A DNA stretch of 64,000 bases from Lautropia sp. (GTDB lineage Bacteria; Pseudomonadota; Gammaproteobacteria; Burkholderiales; Burkholderiaceae_E): the NCBI GenBank assembly GCA_030527825.1, contig JAUNAC010000001.1, positions 496,001 through 560,000 on the forward strand, read 5' to 3'. This document shows positions 27,511-38,200 of this stretch, in pieces (within the stretch, counting starts at the first letter, position 1; each line of letters opens with the position of its first letter). The notes under the pieces were generated by a model. The model was given only the letters and a program-made list of their open reading frames with translations. It did not search any database and was not told where the DNA came from. The translations under genes were made by a program, and so were the position numbers.

Positions 27511-27846
27511 ATGACATGGTCATTGGGAATTTCCACCCTTCGTTCTGCACGCGAGGCCATCAAAGGACTACTCGCCGAGGGCTACAAGATTTCCGTCTTT
27601 GACGGCGAGGAAACCGTACTGACCAAGAGTGTCGATCCGGCCGCCATCGAAAAGGCCATGTTCAGCACGGACGAGGATCAGTTTCACGTCGAGCGCGACG
27701 GCGGCGAGAAGCCAGAAACCGGCTGGGTGCTGTTCGTCTACGGCAACGATGGTTGGGACGTGATTGCCGACAACACCGTGAACCTCGAACCGGCGTTGAA
27801 GGGCGCGGCCGAGCTGGCCGACAAGATCGCCGAGAAAGAAGCGTAA
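27511..27846 (+). CDS. Plasmid-type hypothetical protein
   Basis: From ATG 27511 the product has 111 residues. The core reads STLRSAREAIKGLLAEGYKI, SVFDGEETVLTKS, WVLFVYGNDGWDVIADNT and ends with LADKIAEKEA. It is a small acidic soluble protein of a kind found on broad-host-range plasmids and conjugative elements next to resolvase genes. I know no function. The first residues (MTWSLGI) come from the AT-rich flank and may be a new start created at a junction. The original N-terminus could be missing. Confidence 0.6.
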   Translation: MTWSLGISTLRSAREAIKGLLAEGYKISVFDGEETVLTKSVDPAAIEKAMFSTDEDQFHVERDGGEKPETGWVLFVYGNDGWDVIADNTVNLEPALKGAAELADKIAEKEA

Positions 27847-27893
27847 TCCGTCAAACCGTTCCAGCTATGGAAAATCGAGCGAGGACAAAAGCG

Positions 27894-28523
27894 ATGCGTG
27901 ACCCGAACGACCCCGGCACGATGGATATAGGGATGACAACCCTAATCGGTTATGCCCGTGTTTCGACCGCAGACCAGTCGCTTGATATGCAGATCGGGGC
28001 CTTGAAAAAGGCCGGTTGCCATCAGGTATTTACCGACGTGGCCAGCGGGGCCAAGGCGGCCCGGCCGGGCCTAGAAAAAGCCCTAGCATACTTGCGCGAA
28101 GGCGATACACTTGTAGTGTGGAAGATCGACCGGCTTAGCCGTTCGCTTCCCCATTTGGTGCAAACCGTGGACGAGCTGCGCGAGCGCGGCGTAGCGTTCC
28201 GCTCATTGACCGATGCGGGAATTGACACCGCGACCCGAAACGGCAAACTGCTGTTTAACCTGTTCGCCACGCTTGCCGAGTTTGAGCGTGACCTGATACG
28301 GGAACGAACAAAGGCCGGGTTGGTCACCGCAGCGGCCCGAGGCCGCCACGGTGGACGCAGGCCGGTAGTAACACCGGCCAAGCTGGAAAGAGCGCGTAAA
28401 CTGATGGCCGACAAGGCGCTGACCGTCCGCGAGGCGGCCGCCGCTGTCAAAGTCGGAAAGACTGCCTTGTATGAAGCGTTGAAGGACAGCCTCGTCGGCG
28501 ACCGAACGGAGAAACCACCATGA
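27894..28523 (+). CDS. Serine recombinase / resolvase
   Basis: The product has 209 residues from ATG 27894 (behind GAGGAC). ATG 27933 would begin MTTLIGYARVST directly. The catalytic domain contains YARVSTADQSLDMQ with the nucleophilic Ser, GAKAARPGLEKALAYLREGDTLVVWKIDRLSRS and LFATLAEFERDLIRERTKAGL. A C-terminal HTH (LTVREAAAAVKVGKTALYEAL) completes a Tn3/ParA-type resolvase. Such enzymes resolve plasmid multimers or transposition cointegrates. The stop overlaps the start of the next small gene (ATGA). It appears intact. Confidence 0.9.
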   Translation: MRDPNDPGTMDIGMTTLIGYARVSTADQSLDMQIGALKKAGCHQVFTDVASGAKAARPGLEKALAYLREGDTLVVWKIDRLSRSLPHLVQTVDELRERGVAFRSLTDAGIDTATRNGKLLFNLFATLAEFERDLIRERTKAGLVTAAARGRHGGRRPVVTPAKLERARKLMADKALTVREAAAAVKVGKTALYEALKDSLVGDRTEKPP

Positions 28524-28768
28524 ATTACACTACCCTTTACTCGACAATCTACCGCGTGCGGAACCTTACCCGCACTATCACCAAAATTCTCGCTTGGGCG
28601 CTCGGTCTACAGCTCGCCATCCTCTACGGACTGGCTATCGTCGCCGACGCGCCGCTAATACAGCTTGTAGGCCCCGGCCTTCGCTTCGCGGCCGTGCTAG
28701 CCATGCTGATCTTCGTCCCGCGAGTCTTCGACGCCGCGCTACGCCGCATCGCCACCTACCGGGCCTGA
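28520..28768 (+). CDS. Small membrane protein downstream of resolvase
   Basis: This is an 82-residue protein beginning MNYTTLYSTIYRVRNLTRTI, with two hydrophobic segments at about 22-42 and 52-70. It is translationally coupled to the resolvase gene (ATGA) with matching composition, so it is probably part of the same plasmid-derived unit. The family and role are unknown. Confidence 0.6.
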   Translation: MNYTTLYSTIYRVRNLTRTITKILAWALGLQLAILYGLAIVADAPLIQLVGPGLRFAAVLAMLIFVPRVFDAALRRIATYRA

Positions 28769-28857
28769 ACGGCTTGGCACCAAAGGGAAATTACAGGCGC
28801 GGCGCTCGGCCGCCACCCAGTTGGCCCGGAAAACAGCTCACAGGGCCTTTTTGCGGC

Positions 28858-28884
28858 CAAAGAAAAAGGGCCGTGAGGCCCTTG
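28858..28884 (-). terminator. Terminator behind truncated trbI
   Basis: On the minus strand AAGGGCC-TCAC-GGCCCTT is followed by TTTCTTT, just beyond the trbI stop. It is a standard Rho-independent terminator, and its survival suggests that the original 3' end of the trb operon unit is preserved. Confidence 0.75.
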
Positions 28885-28890
28885 CTTTCC

Positions 28891-29460
28891 TTAGTTGCAG
28901 CCCTTGCCGGTGCTTCCGGCCATCGGGTAGCCTTCCCACGTCGGTAGGATAATGTCCTTCGTCACCATGATGTTGAACTCGTAGCCTGGCCGGATTTCGA
29001 GTGTCGGCTGAATGTTCATGTTGCGTTGGGCCATCTGCATACCAATCTGCCCCATCTGCTGACCTAGCGAACCGGCGATGATTTGCGAGCTGCTGTAGCT
29101 CTCGCCGTTTTTGGCCTGTGGTTGCGAAAGCTGGATGCCTGCGGAGAAGACCGAAAGTAGCAAGCCACTGCCGAAAATACGCAGATAATGGTTGTTCACC
29201 TTGTCATTGAACCCTGCATAGCCGCCCACATCAGCGCCAGGCATGTTGTCAATCGATATCGAAGAACCATCCGGGTAGATGATGCGCCGCCAGACCGCGA
29301 GCGCCCGCTCCTGACCGAGAGTTACGCCGCTGTCGTAGGTGCCAACCAAACGCGAACCCGGCGGGATCAGGCATTGTGTGCTGGTCGCGCTGTCGTACAC
29401 CGCTTCGCGCACCTGCCCGATGATTTGGCCCGGCAGATCGGATTTGATACCGGAAATACC
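28891..29460 (-). pseudogene. trbI: 5'-truncated trbI / virB10-like gene (C-terminal domain only)
   Basis: On the minus strand the frame encodes the C-terminal beta-barrel domain of TrbI/VirB10: SDLPGQIIGQVREAVYDSAT, LIPPGSRLVGTYDSGV, ERALAVWRRIIYPDGSSI and IRPGYEFNIMVTKDI. The N-terminal cytoplasmic, membrane and Pro-rich parts are absent. Homology stops near 29450-29460, where AT-rich DNA begins, although the frame stays open to 29526. TrbI is the inner-to-outer membrane channel component of conjugative type IV secretion. No other trb gene is in the window, so it cannot work as a conjugation channel. Confidence 0.85.
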
Positions 29461-29815
29461 CCTTATCTTCAAAAGACACGAGCATGTAATTACCGATGCC
29501 ACGAAACAGGACAACCACTTTTCCATAGGCGGTAAACCCTAAAGGAGGCGTTACCGTAGAATCCTCCAGCGACCGAGGAATCATCCGGTTATAAGGTTCC
29601 TTGACATACAGGATGGGATGCTCCACACGAATCTGTGCCAGGCGCATCGAACCGTCTAGAAACTGCCCCATGAAATTACCTATCAATATTGGCAATATCA
29701 TAACTATAACAATACTAAAATAATATTTGTTCCTATTTTTTCTTAAATCATCATATTTTATAATTCTTGAATTTAGCTTCAATTTAATATTATAAATATA
29801 AGATTTATTTATCAT
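29249..29815 (-). pseudogene. AT-rich membrane-anchored protein gene, 3' end lost by fusion to trbI
   Basis: The 188-residue frame is chimeric. Residues 1 to about 124 are encoded by AT-rich DNA, with a Lys/Asn/Tyr-rich N-terminus, one membrane span near 34-52 (FSIVIVMILPILIGNFMG), and an outside domain with HPILYVKEPYNRMIPRSL and YGKVVVLFRGIGNYMLVSFED. From about residue 125 the frame runs out of phase through trbI, giving Arg/Gly/His-rich sequence of no meaning. The real gene was probably only slightly longer than 125 residues. I do not recognise the family. It is paired with the next gene upstream, 46 bases away. Confidence 0.6.
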
Positions 29816-29861
29816 ATCAGATTCATAGATCTTCTTTAGTTTTGAGTATTTATCACCCGCA

Positions 29862-30356
29862 TCAACAGCTATCGAACAAAAAAAACAACATTACAATAAT
29901 AAGTAATATTATTAGATAGGAAACCAATTCATCGCGAGCCAACCATATCGAAAAACACAAACCCACAAAAGAATATGGGATAGACAGCCATGAAAATCCC
30001 AAAAACTCAAAAATATCTTCTTTATCATTATTAGTTTTTTTTAAAACACACCATATAACTCCAGATAGGACGGGCCTAAGTATCCATGACATCAATATTC
30101 CAATCGACACCATACTAGACAAGAAAACAACATAAAAAGCACCAAAACATCCGGATATAGCTATAAATAAAAAACCATCTCCAATCGTCATTCCTTGTGG
30201 AAAATATCCGATTCTAAATGAATAAAGTAGATATTCGATAAACCCTAGCGAGACACTTAATTTTACAAAAATGCTCGCTAATTTCAAGCAGAAATCAACA
30301 ACAGGATCAACAGAAGATATAATATTTTTAATAAAACAAAATCCTAAATTCACCAA
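29862..30356 (-). CDS. AT-rich polytopic membrane protein of unknown function
   Basis: The protein has 164 residues with about four to five hydrophobic segments (near 18-42, 57-85, 90-108, 118-136 and 140-162). Composition is rich in Phe, Ile, Leu and Ser, and codon use is strongly AT-biased, unlike all chromosomal neighbours. Charged loops are short (KKTNNDKEDIFEF). It precedes the truncated membrane-anchored gene on the same strand, which suggests a two-gene cassette of foreign origin. Possible roles include immunity to a contact-dependent or type VI toxin, a defence component, or a phage or plasmid exclusion protein. None can be supported from sequence alone. Confidence 0.6.
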   Translation of the reverse strand: MVNLGFCFIKNIISSVDPVVDFCLKLASIFVKLSVSLGFIEYLLYSFRIGYFPQGMTIGDGFLFIAISGCFGAFYVVFLSSMVSIGILMSWILRPVLSGVIWCVLKKTNNDKEDIFEFLGFSWLSIPYSFVGLCFSIWLARDELVSYLIILLIIVMLFFLFDSC

Positions 30357-32058
<1,702 letters not shown>

Positions 32059-32128
32059 GCGCCCATCCGGCGACGCATCTGCCCGGTCGGCCATCCGCAC
32101 CGGGCCGGCCAGCGCAACTGGCTGGCGC

Positions 32129-33658
32129 TCAGGTGCCGCAAAAAGTCCGGTAGCCTGACGAGTTCACGGGAACTTTCTGGAATTCAGCAGGGATAGTGGC
32201 ATCGTAATCGAACGGATGCTGCAGTACTGCTGCCAGCGCATCAAAGCGCTGCATATCACCGTCCACTGCAGCATCCAGTGCAGCTTCCACCTGCTCATTG
32301 CGCGGAATCACCACCGGATTGGACTTCATCATCAGCTCGGCCGCTGCCGCCTGCCCCTGCGCCTGACGGTTGAGCCGGTCTGACCATCGGTTTTTCCATG
32401 CCTGCCATGATTCGGCATTGAACAACGCAGCGGTACCTTCCAGACCGTGACCATCCCGGCCGGCCGTCTCCAGCGTCAGTCGAACAAACGTGTTGGTGTA
32501 GTCCGCCTCGTGTTTCTGCATCAGTTGCAGCAGATCAGCCAGCAGCAGCCGGTCCTGCTCATCCGGCCGGCTCTCTGGCAGCGTGTGCAGTCCCAGTTTC
32601 CTGGCCATTCCCGCGGTATATACCTCATCAAACCGTTTGCCGAATGACTGCAATGTCTCGCTGGCCACCTGCAGCGCTTCGTCCTGATCGTCAGCCAGCA
32701 GCGGCAGCAGCGTCTCGGCCAGACGGGCCAGGTTCCAGAGCGCAATCGCCGGCTGTCTGTCATAGCGATAGCGTCCCTGATGGTCGATGGAACTGAACAC
32801 GGTTTCAGGATGGTAGGTATCCATGAATGCACACGGGCCATAATCAATCGTCTCACCGGCGACGGCCATGTTGTCCGTATTCATGACGCCGTGAATGAAA
32901 CCGACCCATTGCCAGCGTGCCACCAGCTGGATCTGACGCTCGATGACCGCTTCCAGCAACAGGCGGTACGGATTCCCCGACCTGTCGGGAATGTCGGGAA
33001 AGTGTCGGGCAATCACGTAATCGGCCAGCGCCCTGACATCGGCATTCGCATCGCCCGCAGCGGCGGCAAACTGGAAGGTGGCAACACGGATATGACTGCG
33101 CGCGGTTCGCGTCAGCACCGCCCCCCTTAACAGGTGGCCACGATAGATGCGCTCACCTGTCGTCACGACAGCCAGGGAACGGGTCGTCGGAATGCCAAGC
33201 GCATGCATGGCCTCGCTGATCAGATACTCGCGCAACATCGGCCCCAGCGCGGCCTTGCCATCCCCACTCCGTGAATAGGGTGTCCGGCCGTTACCCTTGA
33301 GCTGGATGTCGATCAGCTCGCCAGCAGGCGTCAGCTGCTCGCCGATCAACGTGGCCCGACCATCGCCCAGCATGCTGAAATGCCCGAACTGATGCCCCGC
33401 ATACGCCTGTGACAGGGGCTGGCTACCTTCCGGGAAACGGTTACCTGACAGAATATTAGCAATCCCGGCAGACATATCCGTGTCGTCAGGCCCGTTCACC
33501 GTCCCTCCGGGCAGAAGCCCGAGTTCCCGGGCCAGTGGTGCGTTAAAGCGCAGCAATTGCGGTGCGGGAAAATCCGCCAGACGCCCTTCGGAAAAAAATC
33601 TGGACGGCAACTGCCGGTAGGTACTGAACAGATTCCAGTGCAATGAAGCAGATTTCAT
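32129..33658 (-). CDS. selO: Protein adenylyltransferase SelO (YdiU/UPF0061)
   Basis: From ATG 33658, behind AGGAG, the product has 509 residues. Signature blocks are AYAGHQFGHFSMLGDGRATLIGEQ, DIQLKGNGRTPYSRSGDGKAALGPMLREYLISEAM, and GVMNTDNMAVAGETIDYGPCAFMD, which hold the pseudokinase nucleotide and metal sites. The chain ends YRTFCGT, with a C-terminal Cys where the eukaryotic protein carries Sec. SelO transfers AMP from ATP to Ser/Thr/Tyr of target proteins in redox stress. It is convergent with argG. Confidence 0.95.
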   Translation of the reverse strand: MKSASLHWNLFSTYRQLPSRFFSEGRLADFPAPQLLRFNAPLARELGLLPGGTVNGPDDTDMSAGIANILSGNRFPEGSQPLSQAYAGHQFGHFSMLGDGRATLIGEQLTPAGELIDIQLKGNGRTPYSRSGDGKAALGPMLREYLISEAMHALGIPTTRSLAVVTTGERIYRGHLLRGAVLTRTARSHIRVATFQFAAAAGDANADVRALADYVIARHFPDIPDRSGNPYRLLLEAVIERQIQLVARWQWVGFIHGVMNTDNMAVAGETIDYGPCAFMDTYHPETVFSSIDHQGRYRYDRQPAIALWNLARLAETLLPLLADDQDEALQVASETLQSFGKRFDEVYTAGMARKLGLHTLPESRPDEQDRLLLADLLQLMQKHEADYTNTFVRLTLETAGRDGHGLEGTAALFNAESWQAWKNRWSDRLNRQAQGQAAAAELMMKSNPVVIPRNEQVEAALDAAVDGDMQRFDALAAVLQHPFDYDATIPAEFQKVPVNSSGYRTFCGT

Positions 33659-33929
33659 GCGACGCACTCCTGGCTCATGACCAGATAAAGATGAAGGGAT
33701 AACCGGTCATTTTCAAGATGAAGACCACGCCCGATGATGGATCCGCAGGAGTTCCTTCCCAGTCACTTGTCCGGCCTGATGATCTCTGACATGATCCGGC
33801 GCATAGGACGCTCAGCCATCCTGACCGAGCGCGCATCAATTCGCGACAGTCACCACAGGCCCGCTCCTGCCAGCTGACGAGGTGTGCACCACATCGACCG
33901 ACCGGATCCAAACTCAGGCCGTTCCAGAC
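33659..33929. other. Divergent promoter region between selO and the SbcD-like gene
   Basis: These 271 bases contain no convincing gene. Both flanking genes start outward, so promoters for both must lie here, but no strong -35/-10 pair or operator stands out. Confidence 0.4.
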
Positions 33930-35216
33930 ATGAAGTTCATCCACACAGCCGACCTGCACCTGGACAGTCCACTGCGAGCACTGTCCGCCTACCCTGATGC
34001 GCCGGCTGAACGCCTGCGTGACGCCACACGGGCAGCCTTCTCGCGGCTGGTGGATATCGCGATCGACGAATCGGTGGATTTCATGGTGATCGCCGGCGAT
34101 ATCTACGATGGCGACTGGAAGGATTTCAATACCGGCCTCTTTTTCGTGCGGCAGATGGGCCAGCTTCGCCGGGCAGGCATCCCCGTCTACCTGCTCTACG
34201 GCAACCACGATGCCGAGAGTGACATGACCCGCACCCTGACCCTGCCCGACAACGTGCACGTATTTCCATCGCGCAAAGCGACGACCTTTGAATTGCCGGC
34301 CCTGAAGGTGGCTCTGCATGGCCGCAGCTTCCGGGTGGCCGAGACCACTGAAAACCTGGTGCCTGGCTATCCTGACCCGGTGCCCGGCTGGCTGAATATC
34401 GGTGTCCTGCACACCGCACTGGAGGGCAATGCCGAGCATGCCCGCTATGCCCCCTGCTCGGTGTCCGAACTCCAGGCCAAGGGCTATCAGTACTGGGCAC
34501 TCGGGCATGTCCACGAAAGCTGGATACAGCGGGGCGAAACCTGCATTGCCTTCCCCGGCAACATCCAGGGACGACATATTCGCGAACAGGGTGCGCGCGG
34601 CGCACTGCTGGTCAGCGCCGAAGGCAACGAGATCACCGACATCAGCCGGCTGGACGTGGATGTCCTGCGCTGGCAGCAACAGAACGTTCTCCTTGCCCCT
34701 GACGATGACATGGCCGCTGCCATCCGTAAGGCTGGCCAGGCGCTGGAGCAACTTCTGAAAGACACGCCGGCACAGCTGCCGCTGGCCGTGCGGGTGATTT
34801 TCTCCGGCATAACCCGGGCGCATGAGGCGCTGGTGGCACGGGATGAACAGCTGCGCCAGGAAGTTATTGCTCAGGCGGTAGCGCTGGATGCCGACCGGAT
34901 CTGGATCGAGAAAGTCAAACTCGCCACCCAGGCCCTACCTGCTCCACTGCAGACAGCAGATGCCCACCTGTCCGATGCATTGGCTGAGCTGGCGTCCATC
35001 ATCGCAACCGCCCCGGGCGATGAGGAATTCACCCAGTCCCTGATGGCTGACTGGCAGGCGCTGCTGGAAAAGCTGCCGGCCGATGTCCGTGAAGTCTCAC
35101 CAGAACTGCAGACATTGCGCCAGGACCCCCATGCCCAGCTGGCCGATCGCCTGCAGCAGGCCCAGCCCCTGCTGATGGATCGTATTGCGCAGCTGCAAAT
35201 ATCTTCATCCATCTGA
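33930..35216 (+). CDS. SbcD/YhaO-like DNA repair metallophosphoesterase
   Basis: From ATG 33930 the product has 428 residues. The Mre11/SbcD phosphoesterase motifs are KFIHTADLHLDSPL (DxH), FMVIAGDIYDGD (GDxxD), LLYGNHDAES (GNHD), and GHVH in YWALGHVHESW. It lacks the extra SbcD capping-domain text and fits the YhaO-type nucleases that pair with YhaN-type ATPases. The pair is expected to process DNA ends or hairpins in repair. The partner gene begins 17 bases downstream. The longer frame to 33882 adds non-homologous residues. Confidence 0.9.
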   Translation: MKFIHTADLHLDSPLRALSAYPDAPAERLRDATRAAFSRLVDIAIDESVDFMVIAGDIYDGDWKDFNTGLFFVRQMGQLRRAGIPVYLLYGNHDAESDMTRTLTLPDNVHVFPSRKATTFELPALKVALHGRSFRVAETTENLVPGYPDPVPGWLNIGVLHTALEGNAEHARYAPCSVSELQAKGYQYWALGHVHESWIQRGETCIAFPGNIQGRHIREQGARGALLVSAEGNEITDISRLDVDVLRWQQQNVLLAPDDDMAAAIRKAGQALEQLLKDTPAQLPLAVRVIFSGITRAHEALVARDEQLRQEVIAQAVALDADRIWIEKVKLATQALPAPLQTADAHLSDALAELASIIATAPGDEEFTQSLMADWQALLEKLPADVREVSPELQTLRQDPHAQLADRLQQAQPLLMDRIAQLQISSSI

Positions 35217-35233
35217 TTACCTGAGAGTCCCAC

Positions 35234-38200
35234 GTGCGCATTCGTGAACTGCGACTGATTCGCTACGGCAGATTCACCGACCATATCGTCGACCTGCCGG
35301 CCGCAGCCAAGGATATCCATCTGATTGTCGGCCCCAATGAAGCCGGCAAATCGACACTGCGCCGGGCCATCTCCGACTGGCTGTTCGGTATTCCGGCACG
35401 CACCCCCATGGGCTTTCTGCATCCGATGCAGGAATTGCAGATCGGCGGCGTGCTCGAACGCGATGACCGTTCGGCCACTGACTTGCCGGTCGACGCCATC
35501 GACTCGCCCCTGCCTGCCATCCCATCGGAAAAACGGCTGGACTTCGAGCGCCGCAAGGGCAACCGGAACACGCTGCGCACGCCCACGGGAAGCAGCCTGG
35601 CCGACAGTGTCCTGCATGGCTGGCTGGGCAATCTGCAAGCTGACAGCTTCAACCGCATGTATGCGCTTGACCATACCACCCTGGTCGCCGGTAGCGAAGA
35701 CATCCTGAAGGCATCCAACGATATCGGCCGGATGCTGTTCCAGGCTGCCGCCGGCATCGGGCATCTGGGTGAGGCACTGAAAAACCTGCAGGAAGAAGCC
35801 GACCAGCTGTGGGCTCCACGAAAATCGGACAAGCGCCTGTACTACCAGTTCCAGGACACCTATGACCAGGCCCGGCAATCCCTCACCGACAGCCAGCTGC
35901 GCGCCCGGGACTGGAAGACAAAGCACGAGGCCCTGACCGAAACCGGGCGCATGCTGGACGAGGCCCGGCACCGTCTGCGTGATATCCGTCAGCAAACCAG
36001 CCAGCTGGAACGTATCCGGCGTGTGCAGCCGCTGTTGCGGGCCTGGGATGCCGCGCAACAGCAGCACCAGACGCTGGCGGCCGAAGGCATGCCGCCCCTG
36101 CTGCCGGAAGACGCCCGGCAGATTTTCCAGGCGGCGAACCAGGAGAATGCGCTCGCTCAGGCGCAGGCCGACCGACTGCAGGCGGACTTGGCCACAACTG
36201 CCCAGCAACTGGGTCGCATCCAGCCCGACCAGCAGGTACTCGCCCTGGCCGACGATATCTCCCGTCTGAACGACGCCCGGTTGCAGTACCACGATTACCC
36301 GGCCCGATTGCAGAAGGCTCAGGACACGCTGCGGGCGCTGTGGACCAGAGCCACCGGGCTGGCCGGTGAACTGGGCTGGCCTGCCGGGGACGAGGCCGCC
36401 CTGACCGCCCGCCTGCCTGCCCCGTCGATGCGCCTGCGTCTGGGTGAACTGCTCGACCGGTACAGCACCGTGCGTCAGGCACTTGAGCTGGCGCAGCGGG
36501 ATCTGGCGGGTCAGGAACAGGCCATTGCCCAATGGCAGCAGCAACTGCAATCGCTGCCAGCGGCCAGCCTCGACCCTGGCCTGGCCAGCCTGGTCGGGCA
36601 GCTCGGAAAGCTGGGTGACCATCAGGCCCGGGAATCAGCGCTGCGGCACGACATCGAACGGTTCGATGCCAGCCTGAATGCCGAACTTGCCCAGATGGGC
36701 CGCTGGCGGCCCGCGAACGGGCAACTGTCCGACATGATGGTCCCCGAGGCGACGCAGGTGGAACGCCTGCTCCAGCAGCATCGCGATGACTCCCGGCTAC
36801 TGCAGGACAGGCAGCAGGCACTGGCCGACAAGATCCAGGACATCCGGCAACTGGAACAGGCGCTCGATCAGCTGGTGCGCCACCACCAGCCTGTCTCACG
36901 TGAGGAGGTGAATCAGGCCCGGACGCTGCGCGATGCCAGCTGGCAGGACATCAAGGCAGATCCCGGCGCCCTGGCCACACGTTCCAGCGAATTCGAGTCA
37001 CAGATAAAGCAGGCCGACACGCTCGCCGACGCCCGCCTGGAACGGGCCCAGCACGAAGCCGAACGGCAGGCCAGCAACGATCGCATCATGCGACAAAAAC
37101 TGGAACAGTCAGGCATCGAGGCTGCCATCCATGCCATTGAGCAGCGAATCGAGCAAAGACAGCTTGACTGGCAGGCACTGGCCACCACCTGCGGACTGCC
37201 ACAGCTGCCACTGGACATGGCGCCGGCATGGATCCAGCTCTACCAGCGGGCCCTGCAATGGCAGCAGGAAAAACAGGCTGCGCAGCGGCAATATCAGGCA
37301 CATCAGGCAAGCACCGGCCGCATCCATCAGGAACTGCTGCAGCGGTTAGGTTATGCCCCAGACGCAGCACCTGCACTGGATGAATGCCTGCGTCTGGCCA
37401 ATGAACGCATCCGCCAATCCGACCGGATCAGTGGACAGCGGGACACACTGGACAACCAGATCCAGCAGGGCCGGCAGCGCCTGGTTCCCCTGCAGGCCCA
37501 AGTGACCAAGGCCAACAACGCATGGCAGGACTGGCAGACCGCCTGGCATGCCACCCTGACCCAGACCGGTCATGCGCCGGACACGGCCCCGGAACAACTG
37601 GAAGTCCAACTTGATCGGATGCAGTCCCTTCAGACACTGCTGGAACAGATCGAATCCCTCCGGCGGGATGGACTTGATCCCCTGCAGGCCGCCCTGGCCG
37701 ACTGGACGAATCAGGCCCGGATGCTGGCCCGGACACTGATGCCGGGCTCAGCACCAGATACCACGCCGCAGGATATCGCCCTGACCCTGGCCCGGCGACT
37801 GGAAACGGCCCGCCAGGCTGAGGCCGAGCATCAAAAACTGCATCAGCATCAGGAACGCGACCGGCAGGATCTCCACACGATCCAGACAAAGCAGCTTGGC
37901 ATCGCCGCACAGCTGCAGCCCCTGCTGTCTGCAGCCGCCACAGACAGCATCGCCCAGCTAGGGCAGGCCATCGAGCGGTCAGAGCAGCGCCGTCACATCG
38001 AAAAGAAGATACAGGACAGTGAACAGGCCCTGATCGAAGCCGGTGATGGGCAGACGTTGGAGGCAATACGTGCCGAGGCCAACAGCATCGACCCCGAACA
38101 GTTGCAGATGAAGCTGGATAACCTGCAGGCCGATGCAGAACGGGTCACGGAGGAAGTCAGCCAGCTTAGCACCCGCCAGGGACAGCAGCAAACGGAATTT

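Noticed and set aside
34871-36622. 583-residue ORF antisense to the SbcD-like and YhaN-like genes
   Set aside because: It is a long open frame caused by GC-rich third positions of the real genes, and it shows no family similarity.
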